Shown in pieces: positions 1 through 7,672 of a stretch of 10,197 nucleotides of DNA. This DNA comes from an uncultured Lysobacterales bacterium (GTDB lineage Bacteria > Pseudomonadota > Gammaproteobacteria > Xanthomonadales > SZUA-36). The stretch lies in assembly GCA_937974465.1 (NCBI GenBank), contig CALJWY010000354.1, positions 1 to 10,197 on the forward strand, written 5' to 3'. Numbering within the stretch: the first letter of the stretch is position 1; each line of letters begins with the position of its first letter. Below the pieces are notes generated by a model. That model saw only the letters and a list, made by a program, of their open reading frames with translations. It had not been told where the DNA came from and did not search any database. Position numbers and translations under genes: made by a program.

Positions 1-273
1 AAGTGGTCCCTGAAAAGCAATAATTGGAGTCAATGCGGCACTTGGGGTTTCAGGTGGATATAGCGTTTGTTTTACCTACACTCAAAGTAAATGTTGGTGG
101 TGTTTTAAGAAAGCAGGAAGAAAAAGGAGTGATCAGGCTGCCCCTATGATCTTTGTTTTTTGGAAAAATAGATTTTGTTCGCCCTATGTTCGTGTCAATT
201 TGTTTATTATTGCCAACTGGAAGGGCGCTTGTAGTTTACTTTCATCCCGATTCTCATTGTGAATAATCTTCCT
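1..273. other. Non-coding left edge, no gene supported
   Basis: I see no convincing gene here. One plus-strand frame stays open from about 14 to 262, but it has no well-placed start: the AAGGAG at 124-129 is too far from the ATG at 147. The peptide is Cys/Trp/Lys-rich and resembles no family I know. Minus-strand frames reaching into this stretch are antisense shadows of the gene that begins at 382. The DNA is AT-rich and most likely intergenic. Confidence 0.5.
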
Positions 274-290
274 GAAGTATACTTCCCAGG
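257..290 (+). promoter_or_regulatory. Candidate promoter with palindrome over the -10
   Basis: TATACT at 278-283 matches the sigma-70 -10 hexamer at 5 of 6 bases. TTGTGA at 257-262 could be a -35, but the spacer is a short 15 bases. The -10 sits inside a perfect 12-base palindrome, GAAGTATACTTC (274-285), with outer CCTG...CAGG arms at 271-274 and 287-290. That arrangement would suit a repressor site. The putative transcript would have a leader of about 90 bases before the start at 382. Inferred from sequence only. Confidence 0.3.
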
Positions 291-343
291 CTTCATAAAG
301 CCGTACGAATAGCCTCTTGTGAAACAGCGGCCCTGTAGCTCTA

Positions 344-362
344 TTGGTTGGATAACGACCAA
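344..362 (+). promoter_or_regulatory. Leader hairpin before the PhzF fusion gene
   Basis: TTGGTTG (344-350) can pair with CGACCAA (356-362) through seven pairs, one of them G-T, around a GATAA loop. The hairpin ends nine bases before the AAGGAG ribosome binding site at 371-376, so it could influence translation. The flanking sequence loosely resembles the D-arm of a tRNA but does not fold as a tRNA. No U-tract follows, so it is not a terminator. Confidence 0.3.
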
Positions 363-381
363 CACACCTGAAGGAGTTGTA

Positions 382-1770
382 ATGGATCTTGTACTGAACG
401 ATTTGCTGGAGAACCCGGCCGAGTGGGTCATGGTCCTGATGACAATCGTGACCAGCGGGGTGGGATTGCTCATTGCGCATCGCGTTCGTGAGTCCACCAA
501 AGTAACAGAAAGACTTCAGGGTGCGCAGAGCATTTACGAGCAGTGGACAAAAAAAAAGGAACTAAGCATTACCGTTCCTGCCATCACGCGATTGGATGCG
601 GCAGTCTATACTCCGGAAGCCGCTCCCTCGCTGGAGCAACAGCAGCAGAAAATCTGGATCGTTCTGATCATCGATATCATGTTTAATTGCTACATTGCCA
701 TGAAGAGTGGAAATTATCCAAAAGAAGTCTTCGAAGAAGATATGAAGGTTCATATCGGGTCACTCGCCCGACATGATCCCGACTTGCTGGAGGAGGCAAT
801 GGTTGAGCGTGGTTATCTTGGAGAGGGCAGCCTGGGAGAATACTACGAATTGGTTAGCGGGGTGATCACAACGGCTCGAGAGGAACGGAGCAAGCAAGGA
901 AAAATCACGAACCTATCCGCAAACTATATTTTGCTGGACGTGTTTGCTGAAGACGCTTTTCAAGGCAATCCCCTGGCCGTTTTCCCGGATGCTATCCAGA
1001 TTGACCCAAGCAGATTGCAGGCAATTGCAGGCGAATTAAACCTCTCGGAGACTGTATTCCTATTTCCGACGAACGATCCGGCCATTGTCGAGGTCAGAAT
1101 TTTTACACCGCGAAATGAAATTCCCTTTGCGGGCCACCCGTCAATCGGGGCTGCACATTGCGTGCTGACAAACCTCGAAAGCGCCTCTTCGGTATCCCTG
1201 CAAATGGCTGCCGGTACGGTGGTCGTAATTCAGGATCAAGACATCTATTTGATGACGCCACCGCAACTCCCAAGCCGGCTGGAACACCCGTTTTCGAATG
1301 ATGATTTCGCAAAAATGCTGGGCTTGCAGGCAAACAATATCGTCAACGTTCACTCGTTTACCGCAGGCTTACCCTTCTTGCTGGTCGAACTTCCGAGTGC
1401 AGCGCTGGTGGATCAGGCTGAATTGTCGAATGCGGACTGGGCGGCAACAATTGGCGACTCTGAAGTGAAAGACATCTACCTCTTTGCGATCGATTCCAGC
1501 ACGCCGGAGCCAACAGTTTATAGCCGGCTTTTTGCGCCGGCAGATAACATCGGGGAGGATCCGGCTACAGGCTCTGCCGCTGCCGCACTTTCTGGCCTTT
1601 TAAGAGAACGGGACATATCGGGCGACATTATGGTCTTTCAGGGATACAAAATGGGACGTCCAAGCCAGATATTGATCCGGATCGGCGAAAACAAAGTCCA
1701 GGTGGGAGGCAGAGTCACATGCATAGGCCAAGGCAGTATTCTAGTACCAAGAAGCGACTCGATTGCCTGA
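382..1770 (+). CDS. Membrane-anchored PhzF-family isomerase fusion protein
   Basis: A 462-residue protein. The ATG at 382 is chosen because AAGGAG (371-376) lies five bases upstream; an in-frame ATG at 319 would add 21 residues without such a site. Residues 183-455 form a complete PhzF domain, with FQGNPLAV (193-200), LSETVF (221-226, Glu223 at the family's catalytic position), FTP..E.PFAGHP (241-253), GEDPATGSAA (391-400) and QGYKMGRPS (420-428). Characterised PhzF enzymes isomerise dihydro-hydroxyanthranilate in phenazine synthesis, but most relatives have unknown substrates, and no phenazine genes are nearby. The family is usually 260-300 residues. Here about 180 extra residues precede it: a membrane helix at about 14-34, a charged stretch with VRESTK (35-40), a second hydrophobic stretch at 91-107 and an acidic helical part. 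The frame is open throughout, so this is a real fusion and not two genes. The isomerase is probably tethered to the inner membrane facing the cytoplasm. Its substrate is unknown. Confidence 0.92.
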   Translation: MDLVLNDLLENPAEWVMVLMTIVTSGVGLLIAHRVRESTKVTERLQGAQSIYEQWTKKKELSITVPAITRLDAAVYTPEAAPSLEQQQQKIWIVLIIDIMFNCYIAMKSGNYPKEVFEEDMKVHIGSLARHDPDLLEEAMVERGYLGEGSLGEYYELVSGVITTAREERSKQGKITNLSANYILLDVFAEDAFQGNPLAVFPDAIQIDPSRLQAIAGELNLSETVFLFPTNDPAIVEVRIFTPRNEIPFAGHPSIGAAHCVLTNLESASSVSLQMAAGTVVVIQDQDIYLMTPPQLPSRLEHPFSNDDFAKMLGLQANNIVNVHSFTAGLPFLLVELPSAALVDQAELSNADWAATIGDSEVKDIYLFAIDSSTPEPTVYSRLFAPADNIGEDPATGSAAAALSGLLRERDISGDIMVFQGYKMGRPSQILIRIGENKVQVGGRVTCIGQGSILVPRSDSIA

Positions 1771-2061
1771 CATGACGCCACAGCATGAGGTTTGTGCCAC
1801 CGGACTACCAGATGTAATAACCTCTATGCCGAACCCATTGTCCAGGCGAAAGTGTCGGTTGTTATTGATTGGACAGTTTAAGTCTATGCCTGAAAATCAG
1901 ACATTGCTGGTGTAGAATTTTGTTCCGCTTCTGGCCGTTAGCGGCTATAGGCAGCACCAGGCTGTGAAGTTCCGCTTCGGAGCGCATAGCGGACGGTCGC
2001 CAGGCGATATTTTCAGTGATATGAGGGGCAGCTTGCGGCCAATACCGATCATTAAGAGCTT
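1771..2061. repeat. Palindrome-rich spacer (repeat-like, non-coding)
   Basis: This spacer holds two related palindromes: CCGCT...AGCGG (1925-1944) and TCCGCT...AGCGGA (1971-1976 with 1988-1993). A small minus-strand frame (1862-2083) covers them, but I judge it spurious: it follows the repeats and slightly overlaps the end of the next gene. The sequence resembles the short dispersed CCGCTT...AAGCGG elements common in proteobacterial intergenic DNA, as far as I recall them. No clear terminator follows the PhzF gene. Confidence 0.45.
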
Positions 2062-2577
2062 TTAATTTTCCGAGCGCAACCAAGGATAAGTATCGACAGC
2101 CGGCGGAATGACTCCTTTTGCCTTGGCCGCTTCATCGTCCAAATACGTTACCAAGTGGGGGGGCGGTATGTGTTTGAATGCGTTCCACCATTGTCGTCCG
2201 CCCGGTGATAAAAGCAACTCCACTATTAGCCTACGCATGGCCACCAATTCGTAGTCCGGCAGCGCCCCATGTTTATGCAGTATCCAGATACCATGGAAGC
2301 CGTGTAGCCAAGAGTGCATTATTGAATGGAAAGCGCCTTGTTCGTTAGCTGATAGGTCATTAAACCGATTCAAGCCATTCCGGAATACTTCGGAAGATTC
2401 TTTCGTCTTTGTTGCCCGATCTACATTATTGAGAAACAGCTGTATAGCGGCATTTAGACTATCAAATTCTTCCTGTCTCGTACTCTTTCGAACTTGAATC
2501 GCCAAATAGATGAGCGAAAAAATAACGCCGATAGCGCCGACGACTTCAGCTATTGTACCTATCGCTTCCCAGTTCAT
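2062..2577 (-). CDS. Small membrane-anchored helical protein, function unknown
   Basis: A 171-residue protein starting at the ATG at 2577-2575; the upstream AAGATGA gives only a weak ribosome site. The layout is a short N-terminus (MNWEAIG), one membrane helix at about 6-28, a positively charged exit (VRKSTR, 29-34) and then a helical soluble part ending near 171. SPGGRQWW at 124-131 and an acidic pattern before it recall a common family of uncharacterised bacterial proteins that begin MNWEALGAIAE and carry an SPG..WW segment. No function is known to me for them. The positive-inside rule places the soluble domain in the cytoplasm. The gene stands alone, opposite to the PhzF fusion gene, with palindrome-rich DNA on both sides. 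It shares features with the N-terminal part of that fusion. Confidence 0.8.
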   Translation of the reverse strand: MNWEAIGTIAEVVGAIGVIFSLIYLAIQVRKSTRQEEFDSLNAAIQLFLNNVDRATKTKESSEVFRNGLNRFNDLSANEQGAFHSIMHSWLHGFHGIWILHKHGALPDYELVAMRRLIVELLLSPGGRQWWNAFKHIPPPHLVTYLDDEAAKAKGVIPPAVDTYPWLRSEN

Positions 2578-2861
2578 AGAGTCATCTTAATTCTCATATA
2601 TTTTGAACGAAAATTGCCAAACTGAATCAGTACTCGACCGTCCGCTTTCGGTCAAAAGCGATCTTTAGAGTCAGTATAGACCAGGCAGAACAAAATAGTC
2701 GCTAGTGGCCGTAAACCGACCACTAAATATCTAAAGATTGCACCCGGCAGAGGGTAGCTTTCAGGCGGAAAGCAGACGTTCATCAAGTATAAATTTGAGC
2801 AACTTCTATAACGGCTTGCGGTCATGAGTGGTTGCCTGAGAAATCGCATTAAGCCTAACTT
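2578..2861. repeat. Second palindrome-rich spacer
   Basis: No supported gene. Three short hairpins lie close together. CGCTTT/AAAGCG is at 2643-2648 and 2655-2660 with a six-base loop. TAGTGG/CCACTA is at 2703-2708 and 2720-2725. GCTTTC/GAAAGC is at 2757-2762 and 2768-2773 with a five-base loop. The first has the same CCGCTT...AAGCG plan as the palindromes at 1925-1993, on the other side of the 171-residue gene. A 65-codon minus frame through here (2652-2849) has no recognisable content. Confidence 0.45.
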
Positions 2862-3245
2862 TCAATCCGTTTTGAGCGCCTCACATATGACAACATTGTC
2901 ATTGGCAATGCGCACTATGGGTACGATTCCCTGTTTTTCAATTGATGGAAAGTCATATTCAATGGTGCCTGAATTGCAACAATCAAACGTCAGTATTAGA
3001 GTGCCATCCGATCCGGGTGGCTCAGTTCGGTCGATTACGCTTGCAGTGTCAAAGATTCCACCGGAAGTCATAATTATATTCATGACTGCCTGGTTACTAT
3101 TAGGCAACTGGAACGAATACTGCGTGATCAATGGGCAATATCTCGCGGATAATTTGCTGATAAAACCTCTGATAACTCGTAAGAACGCAGATTTTGTGTC
3201 ATTCGCTGTAACCCAGGCAAATTGTTGACGTAAAGAGAGGTTCAA
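2862..3245 (-). pseudogene. Probable C-terminal remnant of a beta-rich exported-type protein
   Basis: The open frame gives 127 residues, from a TTG at 3245 with no good ribosome site and no ATG after the upstream stop codon. Residues from about 50 on read like the C-terminal half of a widespread uncharacterised bacterial beta-sandwich family: TSGGIFD, GTLILTFDCCNSGTIEYDF, G.VPI.RI and NDN..ICEAL, compared with the usual G.L...F.DC..G...Y, G..P..R and CE ending. The N-terminal half of that family (a WF-PxxxGxGF type repeat with a signal peptide) is missing. The P-loop gene begins 88 bases away, so there is no room for it. I therefore read this as a truncated remnant, although a short divergent gene is possible. 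A plus-strand frame over the same bases (2824-3228) looks like its shadow. Confidence 0.45.
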
Positions 3246-3333
3246 TGCACTCGGGATTCTGGCAGAATGGCTTTATTGCTTCCTATACTCAATGACCTCG
3301 ACGGTTGTTTAAGCACTTAACGGAACGTCAAAA

Positions 3334-3891
3334 ATGCTATATCTGATAAGCGGTGCCTCGCGATCCGGAAAAACCATGATCGCTGAGAGAATACTGGAAC
3401 AGAAAAACACGCCCTATATATCACTCGACTGGCTCGTAATGGGCTTTACCAATGGAATGCCGGAGTGCGGCATCCATGACCTGCTTTTCCCCGATGATAT
3501 AGCGCAAAGACTGTGGGGGTTTCTCCGCGCCATGTGCGAAAGCATACTTTGGCAGGAAACCGATTGTGTCATTGAAGGCGAGGCCATTCTTCCTGAACTC
3601 GTATCAGAGCTGCTGAACAAATACCCAGATAAAATCAAAATCTGCTTTCTGGGCTATACGGACATCAGCGTGGATGAAAAGGCCGCCTCCATTCAGAAAT
3701 ACAGCACAGGAGCAACGGATTGGCTGAGTAAGAAGCCGGATGAATATATCCATGATCATATTAATAACATGGTCCGACATAGCCGCAGGATCAAATCAGG
3801 CTGCGAGAAATACCACCTGAGTTACTTTGATACGTCGGAAGACTTTAACGGGACCATTGATAGGACGGTCGCATATTTGCTGGGTTCATAG
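3334..3891 (+). CDS. P-loop nucleotide kinase-like protein
   Basis: A 185-residue soluble protein. Walker A is GASRSGKT at 7-14, directly after the first strand (MLYLIS), as in small-molecule kinases. YISLDWLVMGF (28-38) supplies the acidic residue usually found after the second strand (D32). CVIEGEAILPE (78-88) looks like the third strand with an acidic pair, and a basic lid-like helix follows (HSRRIKSGCEKY, 149-160). No DNA-binding or membrane part is seen. It belongs to a family of short ATP-binding proteins often labelled AAA or adenylate/shikimate kinase-like; its substrate is not known. A zeta-toxin-like role is possible, but no antitoxin gene is adjacent. The ATG at 3334 has only a weak GGA before it (3322-3324). 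The gene converges on rapA, 47 bases away, with no clear terminator between them. Confidence 0.85.
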   Translation: MLYLISGASRSGKTMIAERILEQKNTPYISLDWLVMGFTNGMPECGIHDLLFPDDIAQRLWGFLRAMCESILWQETDCVIEGEAILPELVSELLNKYPDKIKICFLGYTDISVDEKAASIQKYSTGATDWLSKKPDEYIHDHINNMVRHSRRIKSGCEKYHLSYFDTSEDFNGTIDRTVAYLLGS

Positions 3892-3938
3892 ATCGTCGGC
3901 AGGGTTGGGCCCGCAGATACTACTCCGGGGAGAGCCGG

Positions 3939-6815
3939 TTACTGGCTTACAACGGCCACTCGCAGGGCTTCCAGCTTAATGTAGGTGTGCTCAAGAAAGT
4001 GCGCCAATTGGTTGGTTTCTTCCGTCAGGTAGCTGATTTCTTCCTGTCGAATATTGGGGTTTACCTTGGCCAGGGCTTGCAGGCGCTGCAATTCTGAACG
4101 CTGCATTTCTTCCATCTTCGTCTGAGCAGCTTCTACCAATGCTTTTTCCTGGTCGGCCGCAAGCTGTTCCGCAGTTTCGATCATGGGGTTGATCTGCCGT
4201 CGTGCATGGCGGATGAATTCCTGGGCCTGGTGCCTGCGGACCTTTTGGCCCAGCTTGCTAAAATGTTTTTCAGTCAGGATCGCACTCAGATCATTCTGTT
4301 TGCTGTCCACAACCACCCGGATGGTTGTCAGCGGCAGGTAGCGATGCAGTTGCAGTCCATGTGGGGCAGGGGAACTGCTGGTGAACATGGCTTCAAGAAG
4401 TATTGTGCCAGGTTTCAGCAGAGGCAGTTTAAGTGCGCAAAATGCCGTATTGCCCAGTTCACCACTCATCACCATGTCCATGGCGCCCGTGACCATGGGG
4501 TGCTCCCAGGTCAGGAACTGAAAGTCCTCACGCGCCAGGGCAATATCTCTGCGGAATGTTGCCGTAATGCCTTCCTCCGGCAAACCGGGAAAGTGGTGAC
4601 CGATCATGTGCTCGCCGGGGCGAATAATAATGCTGCCGGTGGTGTGGTGTTCCTGCTCGACACCGAACAGGTCAAAAACCCGTTCCATATACGCGGGCAA
4701 CGCCCGGTCATGGTCTAGGTCATGCAGATCATTCACGATTTGCTCAGCACGTTCAGGATCACAGGAGTTGAGTTCCAACAACCGGTCGCGTCCCTGGCTT
4801 AATTCAGACACCAGGGCCTGTGCCGCTTCGCGGGTCCGGCTTAGTAATGAATCGATGTCTGCCTGTTTTTCGGGGTGGGACAGGCACTGGGCCAGTTCGG
4901 TTTCAAACTGGCGAAACATCGCCTGTCCGATGGCGCAGGTATGTTCAAAGGCATTTACACCCTCGTGATACCAGCGTAGCAATACATGCTGTGACGTTCG
5001 CTCGTAATAGGGTACGTGGATTTGCACATCATGTTGTTGTCCAATGCGGTCAAGGCGGCCAATGCGTTGTTCCAGCAAGTCCGGGTTCAACGGCAGGTCA
5101 AACAGGACCAGCTGGCTGGAGAATTGAAAGTTCCGGCCTTCACTGCCGATTTCGGAACAGATCAGTACCTGGGCACCCTGATCCTTGTCAGCAAAGTAGG
5201 CGGCAGCCCGGTCCCGGGCTACCAGCGACAACCCTTCATGGAACACACTTGCATGTACACCATGCTTCAGGATCAGATGTTGTTCCAGTTCCAGGGCCGT
5301 TTCCGCCTGCGCACAAATAACAAGAATCTTCTCACGTCGATGCTGCTCCAGAAAATCGACCAGCCATGTCACGCGGATGTCGGTATGCAACCACTCGCTG
5401 CCCCACAAGCGCTCGGGCAGAAGGGAGGGCTCAACTTCATCACCGCCCGCGTCCTGGCTCTGTCCGGCGGCCACAGGCAAAGACAGCGGGTGTGGGTGGA
5501 GTTTGCGTTCCGGGAAACCCTTTACCGAAACACGTGTGTTGCGGAATAACACCCGCCCGGTTCCGTGCCGGTCAAGAAGCTCTCTTACCAGCTGATCCTG
5601 GATGGCATCGTGGTCTGACCCGGTCTCATCAAGTTCCTTGTTGAGTGCATCCAGGGTGGTTTGACCCAGAAATTCCTGCAGTTGTTGCTGGGTTTCGGCG
5701 TCTGAAATATGTTCCAGGTTATTATCTGACAGCAGTGTCTGCACCAGTTTGTTAACCGGGGCGTAGCGTGCCTCTTCCTTACGAAATTCACCGATGTCGA
5801 AGTACCGGTCGGGGTCCAGTAAACGCAGCCGGGCAAAATGTCCCTGAAGCCCCAGTTGCTCGGGTGTGGCGGTAAGCAACAACAGGCCCTTTGCAGTTTG
5901 CGCCAATGTCTTAACTGCCTGGTAGGCCGGGCTGGCATGCTGCTCGGTCCATTCCAGGTGGTGGGCTTCATCAACCACCAGCAAATCCCAGCTGGCGCTG
6001 GCGGCCTGCTCAACGCGTTCCACCTGTTCACTGAACAGGGACATGGGTGAAAGAACCAACTGGGCTCCCTCGTAGGGATTATTTGTTCCGGATTCCATCA
6101 GCGCCTCGCAGCGCTCTTCATCCATGATGGTGAACATCAAATTGAAACGTCGCAGCATCTCCACCAGCCACTGGTGCACGAGGCTGTCGGGTACTGCAAT
6201 AAGAACCCGGGAGGCGCGCCCGGTGATGAGTTGCTGATGAATGATCAGGCCTGCCTCAATGGTCTTACCAAGGCCCACTTCATCGGCCAGCAGAACCCGG
6301 GGTGCGAAGCGATTAGCGGTTTCATTGGCAATGTAGAGCTGGTGGGGCAGTAGTTCTATTCGTGCGCCAAGAAGTCCGGCCACCGATGATTGTTGCAAGC
6401 GGCGGCAGTGGTTCAGGGTTTCCAGTCGTAGTTGAAAGGCGCGGTTGCCATCGACCTGGCCTGCAAATAGCCGCTCCTGGGGTTTGGAGAATTGTACAAA
6501 ACTATCCAACTCCGACTCCGGCAGAACCATTACATTCCCATCTTCATCCGCACCCAGGTATATCAGGCAACCATTGTGCTCTTCGATTTCGGTAATGGTC
6601 AGTCTCTGGCCATCGACATTGCTAACCTGCTGGTCAATTTCATAGTGCACCCTGCTAAGCGGTGCATTATCAATCGCATAGGTGCGGGTTTCCTCGGCTG
6701 CCGGAAAGCTCAGTTCTACCCGGCGATTGGCAGCTGACAGAACAATTCCGAGGCCCAGTTCAGACTCCGTATTACTTACCCAGCGTTGGCCGGGATGGAA
6801 AGATGATCCATGCAT
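3939..6815 (-). CDS. rapA: RNA polymerase-associated ATPase RapA (HepA)
   Basis: A Swi2/Snf2-type ATPase that binds RNA polymerase and helps recycle it from stalled post-termination complexes. With the longest start at TTG 6827 the protein is 962 residues; E. coli RapA is 968. I prefer the ATG at 6815-6813 (958 residues), which puts HPGQRW close to the start as in E. coli; neither start has a good ribosome site. In the 962 numbering the motifs are: RapA N-terminal region with GQRW (13-16) and FSKPQERLFAGQ (113-124); Walker A DEVGLGKT (182-189); QWLVEMLRRFNL (219-230); DEAH (286-289); TATPEQLG (319-326); GSEGRNFQFS (561-570); and QRIGRLDRIGQ (587-597). A helical, charged C-terminal part follows. 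All key ATPase motifs are intact and the length is full. It lies 48 bases after the cytochrome b gene in the same direction, so read-through from that promoter is likely. This is a core-genome gene of gammaproteobacteria. Confidence 0.97.
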   Translation of the reverse strand: MHGSSFHPGQRWVSNTESELGLGIVLSAANRRVELSFPAAEETRTYAIDNAPLSRVHYEIDQQVSNVDGQRLTITEIEEHNGCLIYLGADEDGNVMVLPESELDSFVQFSKPQERLFAGQVDGNRAFQLRLETLNHCRRLQQSSVAGLLGARIELLPHQLYIANETANRFAPRVLLADEVGLGKTIEAGLIIHQQLITGRASRVLIAVPDSLVHQWLVEMLRRFNLMFTIMDEERCEALMESGTNNPYEGAQLVLSPMSLFSEQVERVEQAASASWDLLVVDEAHHLEWTEQHASPAYQAVKTLAQTAKGLLLLTATPEQLGLQGHFARLRLLDPDRYFDIGEFRKEEARYAPVNKLVQTLLSDNNLEHISDAETQQQLQEFLGQTTLDALNKELDETGSDHDAIQDQLVRELLDRHGTGRVLFRNTRVSVKGFPERKLHPHPLSLPVAAGQSQDAGGDEVEPSLLPERLWGSEWLHTDIRVTWLVDFLEQHRREKILVICAQAETALELEQHLILKHGVHASVFHEGLSLVARDRAAAYFADKDQGAQVLICSEIGSEGRNFQFSSQLVLFDLPLNPDLLEQRIGRLDRIGQQHDVQIHVPYYERTSQHVLLRWYHEGVNAFEHTCAIGQAMFRQFETELAQCLSHPEKQADIDSLLSRTREAAQALVSELSQGRDRLLELNSCDPERAEQIVNDLHDLDHDRALPAYMERVFDLFGVEQEHHTTGSIIIRPGEHMIGHHFPGLPEEGITATFRRDIALAREDFQFLTWEHPMVTGAMDMVMSGELGNTAFCALKLPLLKPGTILLEAMFTSSSPAPHGLQLHRYLPLTTIRVVVDSKQNDLSAILTEKHFSKLGQKVRRHQAQEFIRHARRQINPMIETAEQLAADQEKALVEAAQTKMEEMQRSELQRLQALAKVNPNIRQEEISYLTEETNQLAHFLEHTYIKLEALRVAVVSQ

Positions 6816-6863
6816 AGGTGCTTTCAAACAGGTGATTGATTGTTAGGTATGAAAAAGCCGACC

Positions 6864-7595
6864 CTAGAGGTCATGCGGCTCTCGCGGCAGGTGTTTCCTG
6901 CCACTAAACATAGCAGAGATCAGGGTGCCCTGGCCACCGGCATCTGAGCGAATAACAGCGATAATATGGATTAACACGAGTACCCACAGAATATATGCGG
7001 TGTAGATGTGGATTGTGCCATATGGTTTCTTGAAAGTCTTAAGTCTGTCCATTTTTTCTGCATCGGTGCCGGTATTGTCGTAAGGCTTGATGTCTTTAAA
7101 AGAAACACCTTCAGCAGCCACGTATTTGGCGGCAAAACCTCCGAATGGCGGGTAATAGATATCTGTGCCGGTGCGGACCATTCCGGTAACCATCATAACG
7201 GTGAAAAGCAGAAACATGACCAGTACAGAAAGACGACCCTTGGGGTTGTGGCCAATAAATGTCCGAGGCTCGCCAGCCTTGATGGAGGCCGTATAATTTT
7301 TAACTTCCTGGCGGTAACCCTTGCCAGGTAACAGCGTGCTAAAACGGGCGCGCGGGCCACCAACAAAACCCCATATAATTCGCACGATCAGGTTAATCGC
7401 AAAAACATAGCCAATGATGGTATGTATAGTCTTCAGGCCAATGCTGGCCTCGGCGCCACTAATGCCAATCGAACCTTTGTTGAGCATGATCAGGCCAAGA
7501 ATGCTTAGCATAAAAATACAAACGACATTGACCCAGTGAAAAACCCGGGTGTTGATATCCCAGGATGCGTAAACGCTGATTGTCTTGTTGGTCAT
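6864..7595 (-). CDS. Cytochrome b561-type di-heme membrane protein
   Basis: A 243-residue inner-membrane protein of the Ni/Fe-hydrogenase-type cytochrome b (b561) family. Hydrophobic segments lie at about 18-40, 57-79, 121-140 and 194-216. Candidate heme ligands are His20 (RVFHW), His58 (LKTIH), His196 (GTIHIY) and His210 (VLIHII), the usual four-helix bis-His pattern. GHNPKGRLSV (115-124) is a family signature before the third helix. Such proteins pass electrons between the quinone pool and a partner, often a cytochrome c or hydrogenase; no partner gene is in this window, so its role is open. The loop at about 141-190 is longer than in minimal members. The start is the ATG at 7595-7593, with GGAAAG nine bases upstream on the minus strand. 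It is divergent from the gene at 7806 and lies upstream of rapA. Confidence 0.9.
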   Translation of the reverse strand: MTNKTISVYASWDINTRVFHWVNVVCIFMLSILGLIMLNKGSIGISGAEASIGLKTIHTIIGYVFAINLIVRIIWGFVGGPRARFSTLLPGKGYRQEVKNYTASIKAGEPRTFIGHNPKGRLSVLVMFLLFTVMMVTGMVRTGTDIYYPPFGGFAAKYVAAEGVSFKDIKPYDNTGTDAEKMDRLKTFKKPYGTIHIYTAYILWVLVLIHIIAVIRSDAGGQGTLISAMFSGRKHLPREPHDL

Positions 7596-7672
7596 TTCCT
7601 GTTGCTTTCCATTACCGCTTTCATTTCTGCCGCAAGCCTGTCCATACGACAGAACTGTAGGGCTGATTTTAC

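Noticed and set aside
329..365. tRNA-like stretch (CCCTGTAGCTC...TTGG) before the PhzF fusion
   Set aside because: It resembles the 5' end and D-loop of a tRNA, but the D-stem, anticodon stem, T-arm and CCA end cannot be formed. At best it is a decayed fragment.
1862..2083. 73-codon minus-strand frame
   Set aside because: It runs through the palindromic spacer and overlaps the end of the 171-residue gene. It has no domain, membrane segment or ribosome site.
2853..2859. GCCTAAC, matching the integron attC end motif RYYYAAC
   Set aside because: No partner GTTRRRY lies at a suitable distance, and it does not recur between the other genes, so a cassette array is not supported.
2824..3228. 134-codon plus-strand frame
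   Set aside because: It lies opposite the remnant at 2862-3245, whose sequence resembles a real family. The plus frame has no ribosome site and no recognisable content.
3260..3280. Sigma-54-like TGGCA...TTGCT before the P-loop gene
   Set aside because: The GG and GC pairs are 15 bases apart instead of the required 10.
3892..3938. Possible shared terminator between the P-loop gene and rapA
   Set aside because: Only weak short stems (GGG...CCC, CTCC...GGAG) with no T-run on either side.
4206..5644. Several plus-strand frames within rapA
   Set aside because: They are antisense shadows of a complete, well-conserved rapA reading frame.
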